Assembly (NCBI GenBank): GCA_963931865.1
Contig: OZ007509.1
Span: 3,973,531 to 4,037,530 of the forward strand
Reading direction: 5' to 3'
Length of the DNA: 64,000 nt
From: Axinella damicornis
Taxonomy: Eukaryota > Porifera > Demospongiae > Axinellida > Axinellidae
A program made the position numbers and the translations under genes. How positions within the stretch are numbered: position 1 is the first letter of the stretch; each line of letters starts with the position of its first letter. Under the pieces are notes generated by a model. The model did not search any database and was not told the origin of the DNA. It was given only the letters and a program-made list of their open reading frames with translations. Positions 1 through 14,700 of this stretch are shown here, in pieces.

Positions 1-203
1 ACTCCAGGTACACATGGAGCCTATGTTGTTGTCTCTACCACATAGGCATTGCATGGAGCCCATTAGCATTTTATTCAGGGGCGCATGTGTCCATTTGCAA
101 CAATGCAGCTGATTGACTGACCCCCTCCTCTCTCCATCTCCTTTCCACCCCCTCCCCTCTCCACCTCCCTTCCACCCCTTCCCTCTATCGCATACACACA
201 TAG

Positions 204-2063
204 GTGCCATATTGTTGATGAATTCAACAGGGGTGTATACGATTACATCGTTGCAACGGACGAGGTGCTGGAGTCGCAACCTGGGAAGAAGAAGAAGGGC
301 CAGCAGCACCGACGGAAGAGAGACAAAGAATACAGCGTGTCCAGAGGAATTGACTTTCAAGGTTGCTGTTAGCTTAGCTATATCAGGAACTCATATCTTA
401 AATTCCCATAAGCTGCCGGCATACAATGACTTCCTCCATAGGCCTACCCTGTTTCCTCCCTAAGCTACTGTTTCTATTGGACCTGAAGATTGAGCCAGAA
501 CAGACTAAAAATCCCTCCTTCCCCCCTCCCCCCTCCCCTCCCCTTCTCCCTCCCCCCTTCCCTTCCCTTCCTCCTCCCCCCCTCCCCCTCCCCCTCCCCC
601 TCCCCTCCCCCTCCCCCTTCCCTCCCCTCCCACTTCCCTCCCCTTCCCCCCCTCCCCATCCTCCCTCCCCCTCCCTCCCTCCCCCTCCCCTCCCCCCCTT
701 CCTATTTCCATGCTTCCCTCCCTCCCTTCCTCACCCTCTCCCTGCCTCCCTCCCTCCCGTCCTTCACTCCCTCCTTCCCCCCCCCCCCCCCCCCCCCCCC
801 CCTCATCCCATTCAGGTGTGGAGAATGTAGTAAACTTTGACTTTCCACCATCGCCGGATGCTTATGTTCACAGAGTGGGACGGTAGGTCGGTGTGGTTAT
901 GCAGATTCTTGGTGGACAAGCTTTTCTTGTGTTGCCATACATCATCCCTGACAGCTGTACTATTTATAAGCGTTTTCCAAAGGAAAGGCTTTCTTACATT
1001 GACATGATCAATCCCTAACGATTGTACTAGTGAAAGACTAGCCTTGTTCCCAGGCCGTAAACCAGTCCGAATCCAAAATCAACGAGTTACTTTACTTTGT
1101 ATACAAATCTGGAGAGTTAGTTGTAAGTATTTTCAAAATAAGACCAAGCGAGTCCATCCAGCATCATAAATTTTGTGTGGCCAAACTATATATGACTAGT
1201 TCCGCTATGCTCTGTGTGTGGTATATAAGTGAATACTCTGCACCCTTCCATCTCAGATCCCATACTCCCTTCTCTGCAGCACTGCCATGATCTCAGATCC
1301 CATACTCCCTTCTCTTCAGTGCTGCCATCTTAGATCCCGTACTCCCTTCTCTGCAGCACTGCCATCTAGATCCCCATACGCCCTTCTCTGCAGCACTGCC
1401 ATGATATCAGATCCCATACTGCAGCACTGCCATCTTAGATCCCCATACTCCCTTCTCTGCGGCACTGCCATCTTAGATCCCATGCTCCCTTCTCTGCAGC
1501 ACTGCCATGATCTCAGATCCCATACTCCCTTCTCTGCAGCACTGCCATCTTAGATCCCCATACTCCCTTCTCTGCAGCACTGCCATCTTAGATCCCCCTA
1601 CTCCCTTCTCTGCAGCACTGCCATCTTAGATCCCCGTACTCCCTTCTCTGCAGCACTGCCATCTTAGATCCCCATACTCCCTTCTCTGCAGCACTGCCAT
1701 GATCTTAGATCCCCATACTCCCTTCTCTGCAGCACTGCCATGATCTTAGATCCCCATACTCCCTTCTCTGCAGCACTGCTATCTTAGATCCCATACTCCC
1801 TTCTCTGTAGCACTGCCATGATCTCAGATACCATACTCCCTTCTCTGCAGCGCTGCCATGATCTTAAATCCCCATACTCCCTTCTCTGCCGCACTGCCAT
1901 CTTAGATCCCCATGCTCCTTTCTCTGCAGCACTGCCATGATCTCAGATCCCATACTCCCTTCTCTGCCGCACTGCCATCTTAGATCCCCATGCTCCTAGC
2001 ATCATTCCCAGACCCACGTGGTATTTTGTATGGGACCTGAGTGGGAATGAGGCTACCATCCTC

Positions 2064-2104
<41 letters not shown>

Positions 2105-4090
2105 ATCTTAGTTCCCATACTCCCTTCTCTGCAGCACTGCTCGTGGGTTTGACTATGGCACTGCACTGACCTTTGTGTGTCCGGGAGAGGAGGACAGACT
2201 GGCTCTGGTGGAAGAGAGGCTGAAGGGGCATGGAGGTGTGTGTGTGTGTGTGGAGGGAAGGCTGAGAGGGCGTGGGGATCTGTAGGTTGTATTGTGTCTA
2301 ATTAATGCCCAACCAATCTGGTCACACATACACCAACACATGAGCTAATGTATGTGCTTAGGGATCCTTGACATTTGAAGCTTAGTGATACATGTAGGAT
2401 TCTGTCTCTCTGTCTCCCGCTTGTGTGCAGGTGGTGTAGTCGTCAAACCATACAAGTTCCAGATGTCTGAAATTGAAGGGTTCAGGTACCGAGTCTTTGT
2501 AAGTACCTCCCTTCCTTCCTTCTCCATCCCTGTCTCTTCTGTACTTATCCCCTTCTTCTTCATCTCCTCTCTCCTCCTCCCTCTTCCCCTTCCTCTCACC
2601 CCTCCCTCTCCCCCCTCTTTCCCCTCTCCCCTCTGTCCCCCTCCCTCTCCCCTCTGTCCCCCTCCCTCTCCCCCCTCCCTCCCCCTCCCTCTCCCCCTCT
2701 GTCCCCCTCTCTCCCCCTCCCTCTCCCCCCTCCCTCTCCCTCTTCCTCTTCCCCTCCCACTCCTCCTCATCTCTCTTCCTCCTACCATTACTGTTGCTGT
2801 AGATATTTCCCTTTAACTGTCCTTTCTCCTCCAGGATGCTCTTCGAGCAGTCACAAAAGCATCAGGTGAGTATGTGTACAAGTGGCAATACCCAGCTGCC
2901 GCATGGTGACAGATTGGTGGAAGTGGGTGTGGCTTATCATGATACAAGTAACTGCCTGTGATGGTGCAAGGACTACTGAATCCCACTACATGTAGCTCCA
3001 ACTGTGACTGTCGCAGCTGCATGGTCGTTGGCAGTCACAGTTGGAGCTAGAACACCTTCCTCCATTACTGTAAACAATCTCTTCCGTCCCTGCAGTCAAG
3101 GAGGCAAGGCTGAAAGAGATCAGAACAGAACTGCTGAACTCTGAGAAACTTAAGGTACCCCTTCCTCTTTCTCCCTCTCTCCTCCCTCCCTCCCTCCCTC
3201 CCTCCCTCCCTCCCTCCCTCCCTCCCTCCCTCCCTCCCTCCCTCCCTCCCTCCCTCCCACCCTCCCTCCCTCCCTACCACCCTGTCTCCCTCCCACCCTG
3301 TCTCCCTCCCCACTCCCTCCCTCCTCCCTCCCTCCCTCCCTCCCTCCCTCCCTCCCTCCCTCCCTCCCTCCCCCCTCCCTCCCTCCCTCCCTCCCTCCCT
3401 CCCTCCCTCCCTCCCTCCCCCCTCCCTCCCTCCCTCCCTCCCTCCCTCCCTCCCTCCCTCCCTCCCTGTCTCCCCCTCCCTCCCTCCCTCCTCCCTCCCT
3501 CCCTCCCTCCTCCCTCCCTCCCTCCCTCCCTCCCTCCCTCCCTCCCTCCCTCCCTCCTCCCTCCCTCCCTCCCTCCCTCCCTCCCTCCCTCCCTCCCTTC
3601 CTCCCTCCCTTCCTCCCTCCCTCCCTTTCCCTCTTCTTCTTTTTCAAGTTTGTTTGCCTCTTTCTCCTATCCTTTGACCGTCCCTAATCCCCCACTCTCT
3701 CGCCCTCACTCTCTCAGTCCCACTTTGAGGATAATCCCCGCGACTTACAAGTGCTGAGACATGACAAAGTGTTACAGCCTACTCGTGTCCATCCTCACCT
3801 CAAGCACATCCCCTCCTACCTGGGTGAGCAATTCCGTACCTCAGACTAGGGCTGGGTGACTATGGCCATGTTATGTACATGTACAGCGGGTTGCATTCGA
3901 ATCTTCAGTGCTGCATACACAATCCATGAATTGTGTAATTTCAGTACCTATAGACTCCATGCCTCAGACACACCCCCCTCCTCCTACAGTACCTTCGTGA
4001 ACAATAGACTCCATACTGAGGTATGGAGTCTATTGTTCACACACCCCCCTCCTACCGTACCTTGGTGACCGATAGACTCCATGCCTCAGA

Positions 4091-4121
<31 letters not shown>

Positions 4122-7100
4122 TCCTACAGTACCTTTGTGAACAATAGACTCCATACTGAGGTATGGAGTCTATTGTTCACACACCCCCCTCCTACGGTAC
4201 CTTGGTGACTGATAGACTCCATGCCTCAGACACACCCCCTTCCTCCTGCAGTACCTTCGTGAACAATAGACTCCATACCTCAGACACACCTCCTCATACA
4301 CTACCTTGGTGAACAATAGGCTCCGTACATGTACCTCAGACACACCCCCTCCTACAGCACTTTAGTGAGCGATAGACTTCATACCTCAGACACACCTCAT
4401 CCTTGGTGACCAATAGACTCCATACCTCAGACACACCCCCTCCTACAGTTCTTTGTTGAACAGGAGATTCCATCCTACAGGTGTATAATATTATAGTCAT
4501 TCCCTAATGCTGCTTGATCATTGGAAGACCCGTGTGCACTGTGACGTACATATTTGGAAGGTTCAGAATGCAGTGTGCGTGTAGATTTAGAGTTGTGTTT
4601 GTACGCAAGAATGTTTTGGTGTGATTCTATTAGCTGAAACAACAGTCATGACAGCCATGTACAGAAGTATACGGAAATATACAGAGACTACGTAGTTGCA
4701 GACAGTCATTCCATATGTTTCTCAATTCCCACTCATACTGTGATGTAGAGATCAGAATGCAATGCCTCCGAGTAGATTTGGAGTGGTGTACAAATTCGGA
4801 TGTTGTTGTGATTTACCACTTCTGTTATGGTAAGAATTGGAAGTCTTCCCCCCTTACAGGCATCCCATGCTTTATTCGCACTCATTAGACCTGCATTCCC
4901 GGTGTGATTAGTATCTAATTCCCCTGCATCAGGTTGGAACTGCTTCGTACCTTGTTTGGGAGTTGAGGGCTTCACTCGCTTTGGGGCAAGTTTACTTTAT
5001 ATATGAGACCACTTTGTTTTTGCTGGTGAAGTCCGTCACGCATGATTTTTAAGGTATTCCTCCATCATGCCATACTGGTATACGACTTTGGTAAGGTTCC
5101 TTATCTGGTCTAATTAGCCAATTATCCCACTTCTTTTGTTGGTGAAATATTTACCTTCCTTATCAGACTAGTCAATCACTTTGTTTGTTTGTTTGTGAAT
5201 TCCATTGTGGCTCAACATAATGTGCCATTAAACCCTCTGACCCCAACTTCAACCTTCCAGAATGAGCCCTTTTTAAACCCTCTGACCCAAACTGCGTAGT
5301 ATTCAACCTTCCAGATTTTTTCTTGATCTCATCTTGTTAGAGTGGTGTGCCACATATTGATCTAATTTGAGACACATTCTGGAAGGCACTTAGCCTGGCC
5401 TCATTCCCAGGCCATTTCCACTATTGTTTGGTGGTGAGAACGGCCTGGGAATGAGGCTACACTTAGCTCAATGTTTGTTTGGGCTAGCCTGCAACTCCAA
5501 CATTGCTATTTCAGTTTATCGACTGGAATGTGGTTTCAAATAGGATTTTGAGTGGAATTGTTGTTGCTGGAGGCTATTGAAATTTCGCTGTTGAAGTGCT
5601 TTTGTTGGGAAACACAAACCACTATTCTGTGTTAGTTTTCCTCTGGCTTCATTGTATGAGCACTTTTGTCTTCCCGTGGGTTGCCACTGCTTACTTCAAC
5701 TGTCATTGGCAGCATGGGACCTCGCATAACGTATGCATTAATGGAGAGCCTGGACACCTTTCCTAAGTGCTCAAGCATTAATTTCATTACACGGAACAAT
5801 TTTTCCCTTACCACGAGTGTAACAAATGGACCACTTGCCAAGACATCTTACTCTGACCTCGTGGACACTTCGGTTTGTTAACCCAGGAATGCTGCATCTC
5901 CAGTACAGATGGTTTTCACACTGGTCCTGGGCCCCAGTAATGGGAGGTTGTGATATGACATCATCACTGAACTCGCTTGAGTTGCCATAAATGGTAATGC
6001 TCAAATTTGTTTTCCAGAAAGGGCGAAGGGCAAATTCCACATTTTAAGGTGAACACACTTCAACATAGAAACCAAGGGCTTTAGTGGGATTCAAAACCAG
6101 GACAGAGCCTCTGAGTTGAGATTCTCACTCTACCCAAAGCACCACCGCACACCTCAACACTTCAGCAGACTCAGATTGCATCCACCGCGGCTTCCTCATA
6201 CCCAGGCTTCCAGGTGGCTAGCTTACAGCTCAACCCGATTACGTATGTGCATCTCATCTGACTCACATAATGGTGGTCAATGGGAAGACAAAAGCGCTCA
6301 TAACTCAGCTACCATAGGATAACTAGATCTTGATTGCAACGTTTCAACTACACTTTGCCAATCTTCATCTTTGGCCGTCTTTTGCCTGAAGAAGATTGCC
6401 AGAGTGCAACCAAAATGCTGCAATCAAAGTGTTGTAAATCTACCGCCAAAGTCCAAGATCTACTTATCCATTGTTATGCACTGTATTACAGTAACATGAC
6501 ACTCGAGTACTCAGCAACCATGCTGAGTCTCTGGAAAAACCTCATTACTATATTCCCTTCAACCCACTTGCTACCTTTGGTACACTGCCTTTCTTCTTTG
6601 TCCTCTACTGGGCCGTGACATTACTCTCTGCATTCCAATCTCTGTAAGTCATCTTTTGCTGCAGTGCTACATGTACAGCTGTTTATGCACTTCAGGTTAT
6701 TGGAGCTAGGGCTAGGGTTCGGCTCAGAGCTATTTAGGTGCATGCGAGCATGCCTTTCAGGTTGCCTAGCAACCTTTCAGTTGTATAAACGACTCTCGTA
6801 TAACAGCACTTGTTAACTTTACATGATTTGAATCGCTGTGGCTATTGGTCCGGCAGTAAGTACATACTCTAGGTATAGGTACCGGAAATGCGCGCGCATC
6901 TAGAACCGGCCCTGGCCCTAATATACCCTAAGTCGCCTGCAGACCAATAGCCACTTCGGATTTGAATTTAGTCAAGATGTTTTTATGGATGGTCTTATGG
7001 TTACCGTGCTATGAATGCGAACACGTGGTAGCAAAAGGTTATGTATTTGACGGTAACAATTGTAGTCCTTTAAGTGCCTCCGAAACGTCACCAAATTGCG

Positions 7101-10100
7101 TGATTACCAACTCCATATCACACAAAGAAAGAAGCACTCTCTGTGCCACTGTGATTACTGCTGTCAAATTAGCCCGCAAGGTGCACTGCTTTGCTGAAGC
7201 ATTATGCTCAGTACTCAGTACTCAGCCTAGGATCGAGTGAAATTTTGGCACCTGTTTTCGAACTATGTACATATCTATGAAAGTTGAGTAGTAGGTAACT
7301 TACAAGTTATTAACAACTGCAGCATGAAGAATGTGCATGTTAGGAGGGGGAATATTTTGGGAAACTTGTGATGCACACTATACCATGCCAAGTTACCTGA
7401 ATTCCCGTCTGGATCATAACAGGAAGTGAAAGGGGAAAAAGAGTCAGGTGGAGGCTAGTATCAATTGTGTTTGTTTAATTGCATAGCAATTGTATCTTGT
7501 GTCCATTGTATTTCAAGCCGAAAAGGATATGATGTAAGTAACACGTGCAGCACTAGCCATTCTCAGCATTGATAGATGCACATGGTGGGGAGTTTTGTTG
7601 CGCAAGGGCGCCACTCTTCCGGCCAGTTGTACTAGAATGTTGAGTGGAAAGTGATGCACATGACAAGGAGTTTTGTTGCACAAGTGTGCCACTCTTCCGG
7701 CCAGTTGTACTAGAATGTCGAGTGGAAAGTGATGCACATGACGAGGAGTTTTGTTGCACAAGTGTGCGTCGAGTGGAAAGTGATGCACATGACGAGGAGT
7801 TTTGTTGCACAAGTGTGCCACTCTTCCGGCCAGTTGTACTAGAATGTCGAGTCGAAAGTGATGCACATGACGAGGAGTTTTGTTGCACAAGGGTGCCACT
7901 CTTCCGGCCAGTTGTACTAGAATGCTAAGCAGAAAGTGATGCACATGACGAGGAGTTTTGTTGCACAAGGGCTCCACTCTTCCGGCCAGTTGTACTAGAA
8001 TGTTAAATGGAAAGTGATGCCCATGATGGGGATTTTGTTGCGCAAGGGCGCCACTCTTCCAGCCATCTACAATGTATTTTCACCGGAAATTTTGGGGCTA
8101 GGGGTATAATTATTCATGAGCTCATTGACAGTAACCACTCTGTCATTGTTTACGCTACTAGTCCATGTGTGAGTACAGCTAGCTATCACAATCATGCTTT
8201 TATCTCGAGCTATGCTACTGCAGAATAGGAGTGGACTTGATGCTTCTCAGCTCGCACTGTCTTTTGGCGGTCATGGTAACCTGGGTAAAGAAGGATTTCA
8301 AGGGGCACATGAGGGCTGCAAAGGGCACAATGCCCTTAAAAGGCTAGCAAGAATGCTGTACTAGGAAGGTGATGCACAGAGTTATTATGCACAAGGGCAC
8401 CACTTTCCGGCCAGCTGTGCTAGAATGTCGAGTGGAAAGTGATGCACATGGTGGGGAGTTTTGTTGCACAAGGGCGCCACTCTTCCGGCCAGCTGTACTA
8501 GAATGTTAAGTGGAAAGTGATGCGCATGACGAGGAGTTTTGTTGCACAAGGGTGCCACAGTTCTGGCCTTTCAGCTGTGTAGGATAGCTTGATAGCATAC
8601 TTTGCTAAACCCTGTGCCAAAGATGGTATTTGTTTTTTCGTTGTTTTCCCCCTCGGTGTACTTGTTTTGGAAGGGTGAAGCCGCTATCGCCTGACTTGAG
8701 GCATGTGTTCCTATTACCCAAATTCGCCACGTGTATAATCATGTATAGTCGCTCCCACATACCACTTTTAATACGTTTGGAGAAGTACTACACTACATTA
8801 CCATCAAGCATAAACCTGCACCAAAAAGTGTGGGTGAGCTCTTGCTTGCTTGGACAGGCTGCTCTCCATATTTGTTAAGTCACGGCATGAAAGTTTGCGT
8901 GCAAATCTCCTGAGATTTTTCCGTCTTAATTTCTACTGAATATGCCTGCAGTGATATGGTCTTGAATTCAATTTCTGAAGACAATGAGAGCTTCTTCTAG
9001 CCCCCCCCCCCCCCCCAATATTACCAGCCGGACGTGCACAAAGCATGCAAACAGCTGGTTCTAAAATTGTTTTACAATTCCTTGTTTATTTGTGCATGTG
9101 CACGTACGTATCATGTGCTCAGAGTTACGTCACATGTGAGTTGCCGTGCAACCTTGGTCAGAATGATAGTTACCATGAGAATGCATGTACTGTGAATGGT
9201 CACTAATGCCAGGCTGGTGTTGACATCATTGCACTGTACTGTCTCCCGCTATGATTTCCATTGTGAGGTATCAGTTCCCACTATGACATCATCGGAGCAG
9301 CTGTACCCTCAATCATGTGGACTCGCAGCTGGACAATATCAGCCAAACATTTCAGCACAATCACGTAGCATGCGTTCCAGTGTGAAAGAAAATCTGCACC
9401 CAAGAACTCAAACCCTGAAAATTTATACCTCAATATTTATGATTGGACACATGGTGATATCACATGGTTTTCCTGCTAAATAATTTTCGCAATAGTATCA
9501 GATGTGAAGCGCAGGTGGTCACGGGAGCTGATTCCTTAGTGTGTTGAAGTTATCTGAACTGTCTCCAAGAAATTTGAACTCCGAGTTATAATACCCTTTA
9601 GTTTAGAGGTGAAAACAGTCACCTGGTATTGTCACAGTCGTCAGTGTAATTGGAACGCATGCCTCTGCCAGCTGATAGCGGTACTCATCCGAGGTGCCAC
9701 CGCTGGCACCGTCTTGTGATTACCAAATTGCGACTGTCATAATGTGATTTTGGCAGACGACACTCGACCCCTCCCCAACCCCCTATCTCAGCTAGCTACC
9801 TGCACATGCATACTGAGTTGCTAGTCTCGTTCCCAGCCTCTCAGTTCCGTACAAATACTAGTGAAAGGACTTGCTATTCATTGCGAAATGGTAGACGTTT
9901 TCCATCCATTTGACTTGTTTTCTTTCCGTATATTTCTGTCGCATCAGTTTCCCAGTAGTCTGTAGGGAAGGTCTAACGTTTATTTGGTTACTATGGTAAC
10001 AAATACCAAGCTTTATTAGTCAGCTGATGAGAACAAGCTGTGACTACCAGACCAAGACTCAGCAGTAAGACTTGTTGCTATGGATACATCTCCATAACAA

Positions 10101-11676
10101 AGTGAGAACTACTTGTTGCTATGGCAACAGGTTCTGGTGGCATGCAACTGGAATTCATGTTTTTAGGGATTCCCATGCAATATTTGGGAATGTTTCTGTG
10201 GGTTCTCCACATTCTGATGTGTCCATCCAATAGTATTGTTAGAGTACACAGTGTTCTTGAATCTCAACCAAAGCATTCCTTCTGCAAAACTTGGCGTTAG
10301 TAATTTCGTTAAAAAAATTGGATCTGGTAGGAACCAGGCCTGTTAAGGAACAGTTTAAGGAGCATTTTGTATCATCAATTTGTATGCCTCCATTCATGAT
10401 GTCAGAAGTCAGTGCCTACGGGATGGTTCACTTCATTGTTTACTTTAGTGAAGGCAAAAAAATGCTGCGAAGTTCCAGTTTGACGAAAGTCGATCGCTCT
10501 GTTGAATTACATTTTTGGATCACTCTGAAGCTCAGCAACCAAACAAATTCCACATAGTTAAAATGGCTGCAAAATAAGCTTGTGTCTCTTTTTGTAGCCT
10601 TGTTGTCCAGGCCGCACCGTTTCGGTTGCACGAAGAGTGTGGTATATTTTATCGCGTGTGTAACGTCAAGGGTAGACAGAACTTGGGTGAATTAAGCCGC
10701 AAAGTTGGGAGTGCCCACGCACTTGACTTTCGTGATTTTAGCAGCATCCTCTCGATGATTCATGACTATGTATCTATACTTCAGTCTGTAGATACGTAGA
10801 TATCTTTTACCTTGGCATGTTCTCAGCCATGTTGTTGTGTGGTTGACCAGTTCTTTTCTTGAGGCGTGTTTTTCCTCGGTGCGTTTCAGACTCTGGGCCT
10901 AGTCTAGCTAGGTAGACTAGGCTCCGAGTCTAGTCTACTCTGAACTAGCTAGCTAGTTCAACAACAATTCTAGTTACGAATACCGTATTTATGTCAATAG
11001 AATGGTAGCAAAAAAACCCATCTCAAATTTACTACCGTAGGATTGGATTCATAGAAATTCCAGGAAATGAATTTCTATCGTTAGATTGGATTTACCATGG
11101 AAATGGGCAATACATTGGGAGATGAATTGTTTGTGACTGTTGTTATTCCAGTAAATGGGCATCAACTGCGGTGCCACATGCTGTACTTCGAGTGCTTTGT
11201 GGCTGTTGTGGCTGCACTATTCCAGGAAATGGGCCATGATGCCACACGCTGCATTGTGACATGTTTTTGACTGTTTGTGGCTATACCTGTGGACCCAGCC
11301 AGACCAGCATGTTGGAATTTGTACTGAAACCAAAATGCTTGGCCTCATTATTCCCAGAAACTAGAAATTACTGCCGCTGGGCAGCATTCTATGGCTACTC
11401 ATGTCCCTTTGAGAGACTGAAAAACCTCTCTAAAAACTTCCCATGTGAATTAGAAACTTCCCGTGTTAATTGTCATTCAACGAAGTGAACTTCCTGCACT
11501 CGTGGCTGCATACTTTGGGTTTCACTACTGCCACAGGGCCACAGTTACCAAATTGCCAGACGCAATGCCACTTTAGTTGGTTGGTTGTTTCTCCCCTCAG
11601 GCAAAAAAGTACTAGGAGTGGCAATTTGGTACTTGCAGGGATTCTAGCCTTTTATGCCGTCAAAACTGCCTCCCTA

Positions 11677-11717
<41 letters not shown>

Positions 11718-14700
11718 AGGCCCTCTCGCTACCTCAATTTCAGCTCTGCGCACGGGCGCTGAACCACAGGTGTCCTCTTGGTGGACATGGGCACCCGCAG
11801 CCCACTCGCTGCCTGTACCTTTAAGGTAGTAAACATGGGTACCGCGATCTCCGAAACCAAGTTGATGGATAAATGGGCAGCATCAAAGCGTACACAAGTT
11901 TCAGCAATACTTTGCATCAAACTGCTCCCTCTGCTTGAAAATGCCCTAAAACTCAATTTTAAGGCCCTCTACGAAACTGAAAATTTGGACCCTCTCCAAG
12001 GCCCCACCCACACTCTGACCCCATCACCAATACACACACAAAACAGGCCCAAAAACTACGGATGGATTTACCACCTGCTCTCCTCACTTGCAGGCTACAG
12101 CCCAAAACTCACTGCCACCCTCAAAAACAGAGGTTTGGCTACCCTAGGCTTTCAAAAAAAATTCCACACACACCAACTAAAACCGACTCAAGCCAAGGGC
12201 ACTCTTCAAAAGGTCAACCTACCCCCTGCAAAACTAGGGATGCTTTTCCACGTTCACCTCTCGGTTACAGAGTTTTGGCCACATATCTACTGCCTCTCAC
12301 CAGCCCAGTCCAGCTACCAAACCAGCCAAATTCGCCCTAACACGAAAATGGGCGGGGCCTGTAATGCCGAAAGGTCAACTCTCTAGAGTACCTTGGCCAG
12401 GGAGCTGTCGGAGGCTGTTCACTTTCCAGGCTGTTCTTCGGCCACTTCAGCAGACCCACAAACATTCCTGCTCACTCCACCTAGCTATTCACACTCAGAT
12501 AGCCCATCGCTACATTCAATAAGCCAGAATAGCTCTTTACTTAAAAAAAAAAAAAAAAAAAAAAAGAGTGTTCAAACAAATCTTCAAGGTACCGCACGGC
12601 CACATCAGAGTGCCGATTTGAAACTTGAAAGGGCCGCTAGCCGCATCAAAGAGAGAAGCCCCCCTTGTTTATTCCGGTTGCCGCCATGGGAAAACGTAAA
12701 CAGATGAATAACTCTAAATAACTGTATGCGAGTGACGTCATCTCATTAATTATTCATGAGCAAAATTGCGCGATTTCGCCGATGCCGTGCTTCCTACCTT
12801 AAGTGATTCGACCCAGCCAAGTGTTTTCTGACATGATATAATTATGCTCAGTGATGAGCGATCTGCCCCACAACTGCAGAGCTTCTTGGTAGGAGGATGC
12901 GCTTCTTCCACGGCCTCGGAACGTCAACACACTCGTCAACCTTCATTGCACGTGTCCATTACTCGTGCACCTCCGTATATCTTATTTCTTGGACCGTATA
13001 CCTCCATATACTACACACACGTCATTATGACGTCATGGTTGGTTGTTGGTTCGCAGGTCAAGGCAAAAAGGGGGATTGCGTCGGCAAAAAAGTGAACGGT
13101 GGCCCCGTGACTACTGCTGTACTTGACTGTACTTGTCCATCCAATGGAGCGCACCCATAAGGCAAACATATTGCAGACTGCTCGACAATTGTTGCTGTGC
13201 TATAGGGGTGCAGTAATTATATTTCATACCAGCACAATGTGCATCTTAGAATTAAAGTGCTTGTAATTTATACCCCTGGGGACATCGTAATGCTTGTTCA
13301 ACACATGGGATATATGTATGGGCGGAGTGTGTTAACACTTTCACCCTCAGACTCAAGCCCTCATGTCTCATTTTTGCTCATGCCCAGATACTGAGGGTCT
13401 GCATGGGAAAGGGACCAGTCTCATTTATGATCCATTAATCACTGCACACCATGCACTTTCTATTACAAGTATCATTTTGGTGTTGTCTTCTGTCGCAGTG
13501 CCCAAGGCCCTTCAGAAAGTAGCAGCTCAATCCTCAACTGCCCAGATGCACTGGCGCAGACCACATGGACGGCACAGAGGACAGGTTTGTGGCTGATACC
13601 AAGAGCACATGATGACATCATCATTGTTGACAATGATGACATCATCATCATTGACAGTGATGTCATCATTGACAGTGATGTCATCATCATCATTGACAGT
13701 GATGTCATCATCATCATTGACAGTGATGTCATCATCATCATTGACAGTGATGTCATCATCATCATTGACAGTGATGTCATCATCATCATTGACAATGATG
13801 TCATCATGCACTCTTGCTGATACAAATAGACCTAACTACCCTGTGCATGCATGCACAAGTGGAATCAGTTTATTTATCTGAGTGTCAGCGTGTCAGTCAT
13901 CGACTTTTAGGCAGTTACAACAAAGACCATTTTAGGATTCGTCTTTCAACTTGGAGCAATGAAATTACTTGCAAAGCTTAGCTATGTTTCAGTGTGTATA
14001 TCAAGGTTACGCAGTATACATAACATAAAACACACAAGCAAAACCTGTGACCAGATGTGATTATGAATCAAGGATGCGGATGCATAAGTCATGTCCAAAG
14101 AATGTGCATTGCATGATATGTATGAATGTGTCTGCATCCCATCTTGCCATTTGCTGGATGGCAAATCACACCAAAATAGGTTACTCATCTACGGCTCCCT
14201 CTGTGGGTAAACATTGATTCTGTGTGTACCATCAATTATTGCTTTCCTAGCTAGGGTTATGGAAGTATAACAAGTGTAATTTGAGGTCACCCAGCAATAC
14301 CTAAAAGTGCCAGGTATTTGCACTGTGGAAATATGGACCATCTGTGATTGTCACACGTACATCACGCTCCTGAGCATGTGCAGCAGTACACATAACAAAT
14401 CGTTGGCCACGCCCTTTGTGTTGATGTTTCTGTGAAATGCATGTGACGCCATTGTGTGAGCATCTGCTTACGATTGCCACAGTTGCACCACTACCGGCTG
14501 GTGAGCTGAGGGAGACGGGGTGTAGGGCTGGTTGATAGTGCCACTGGTTGCACCACTACCGGCTGGTGAGCTGAGGGAGGCGGGGTGTAGGGCTGGTTGA
14601 TAGTGCCACTGGTTGCACCACTACCGGCTGGTGAGCTGAAGGAGACGGGGTGTAGGGCTGGTTGATAGTGCCACTGGTTGCACCACTACCGCCTGGTGAG

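Noticed and set aside
7513..7977. 154-codon minus frame with [16 protein letters not shown] repeats
   Set aside because: It is the 77-bp tandem repeat read in an open frame, with no start context or splice sites.
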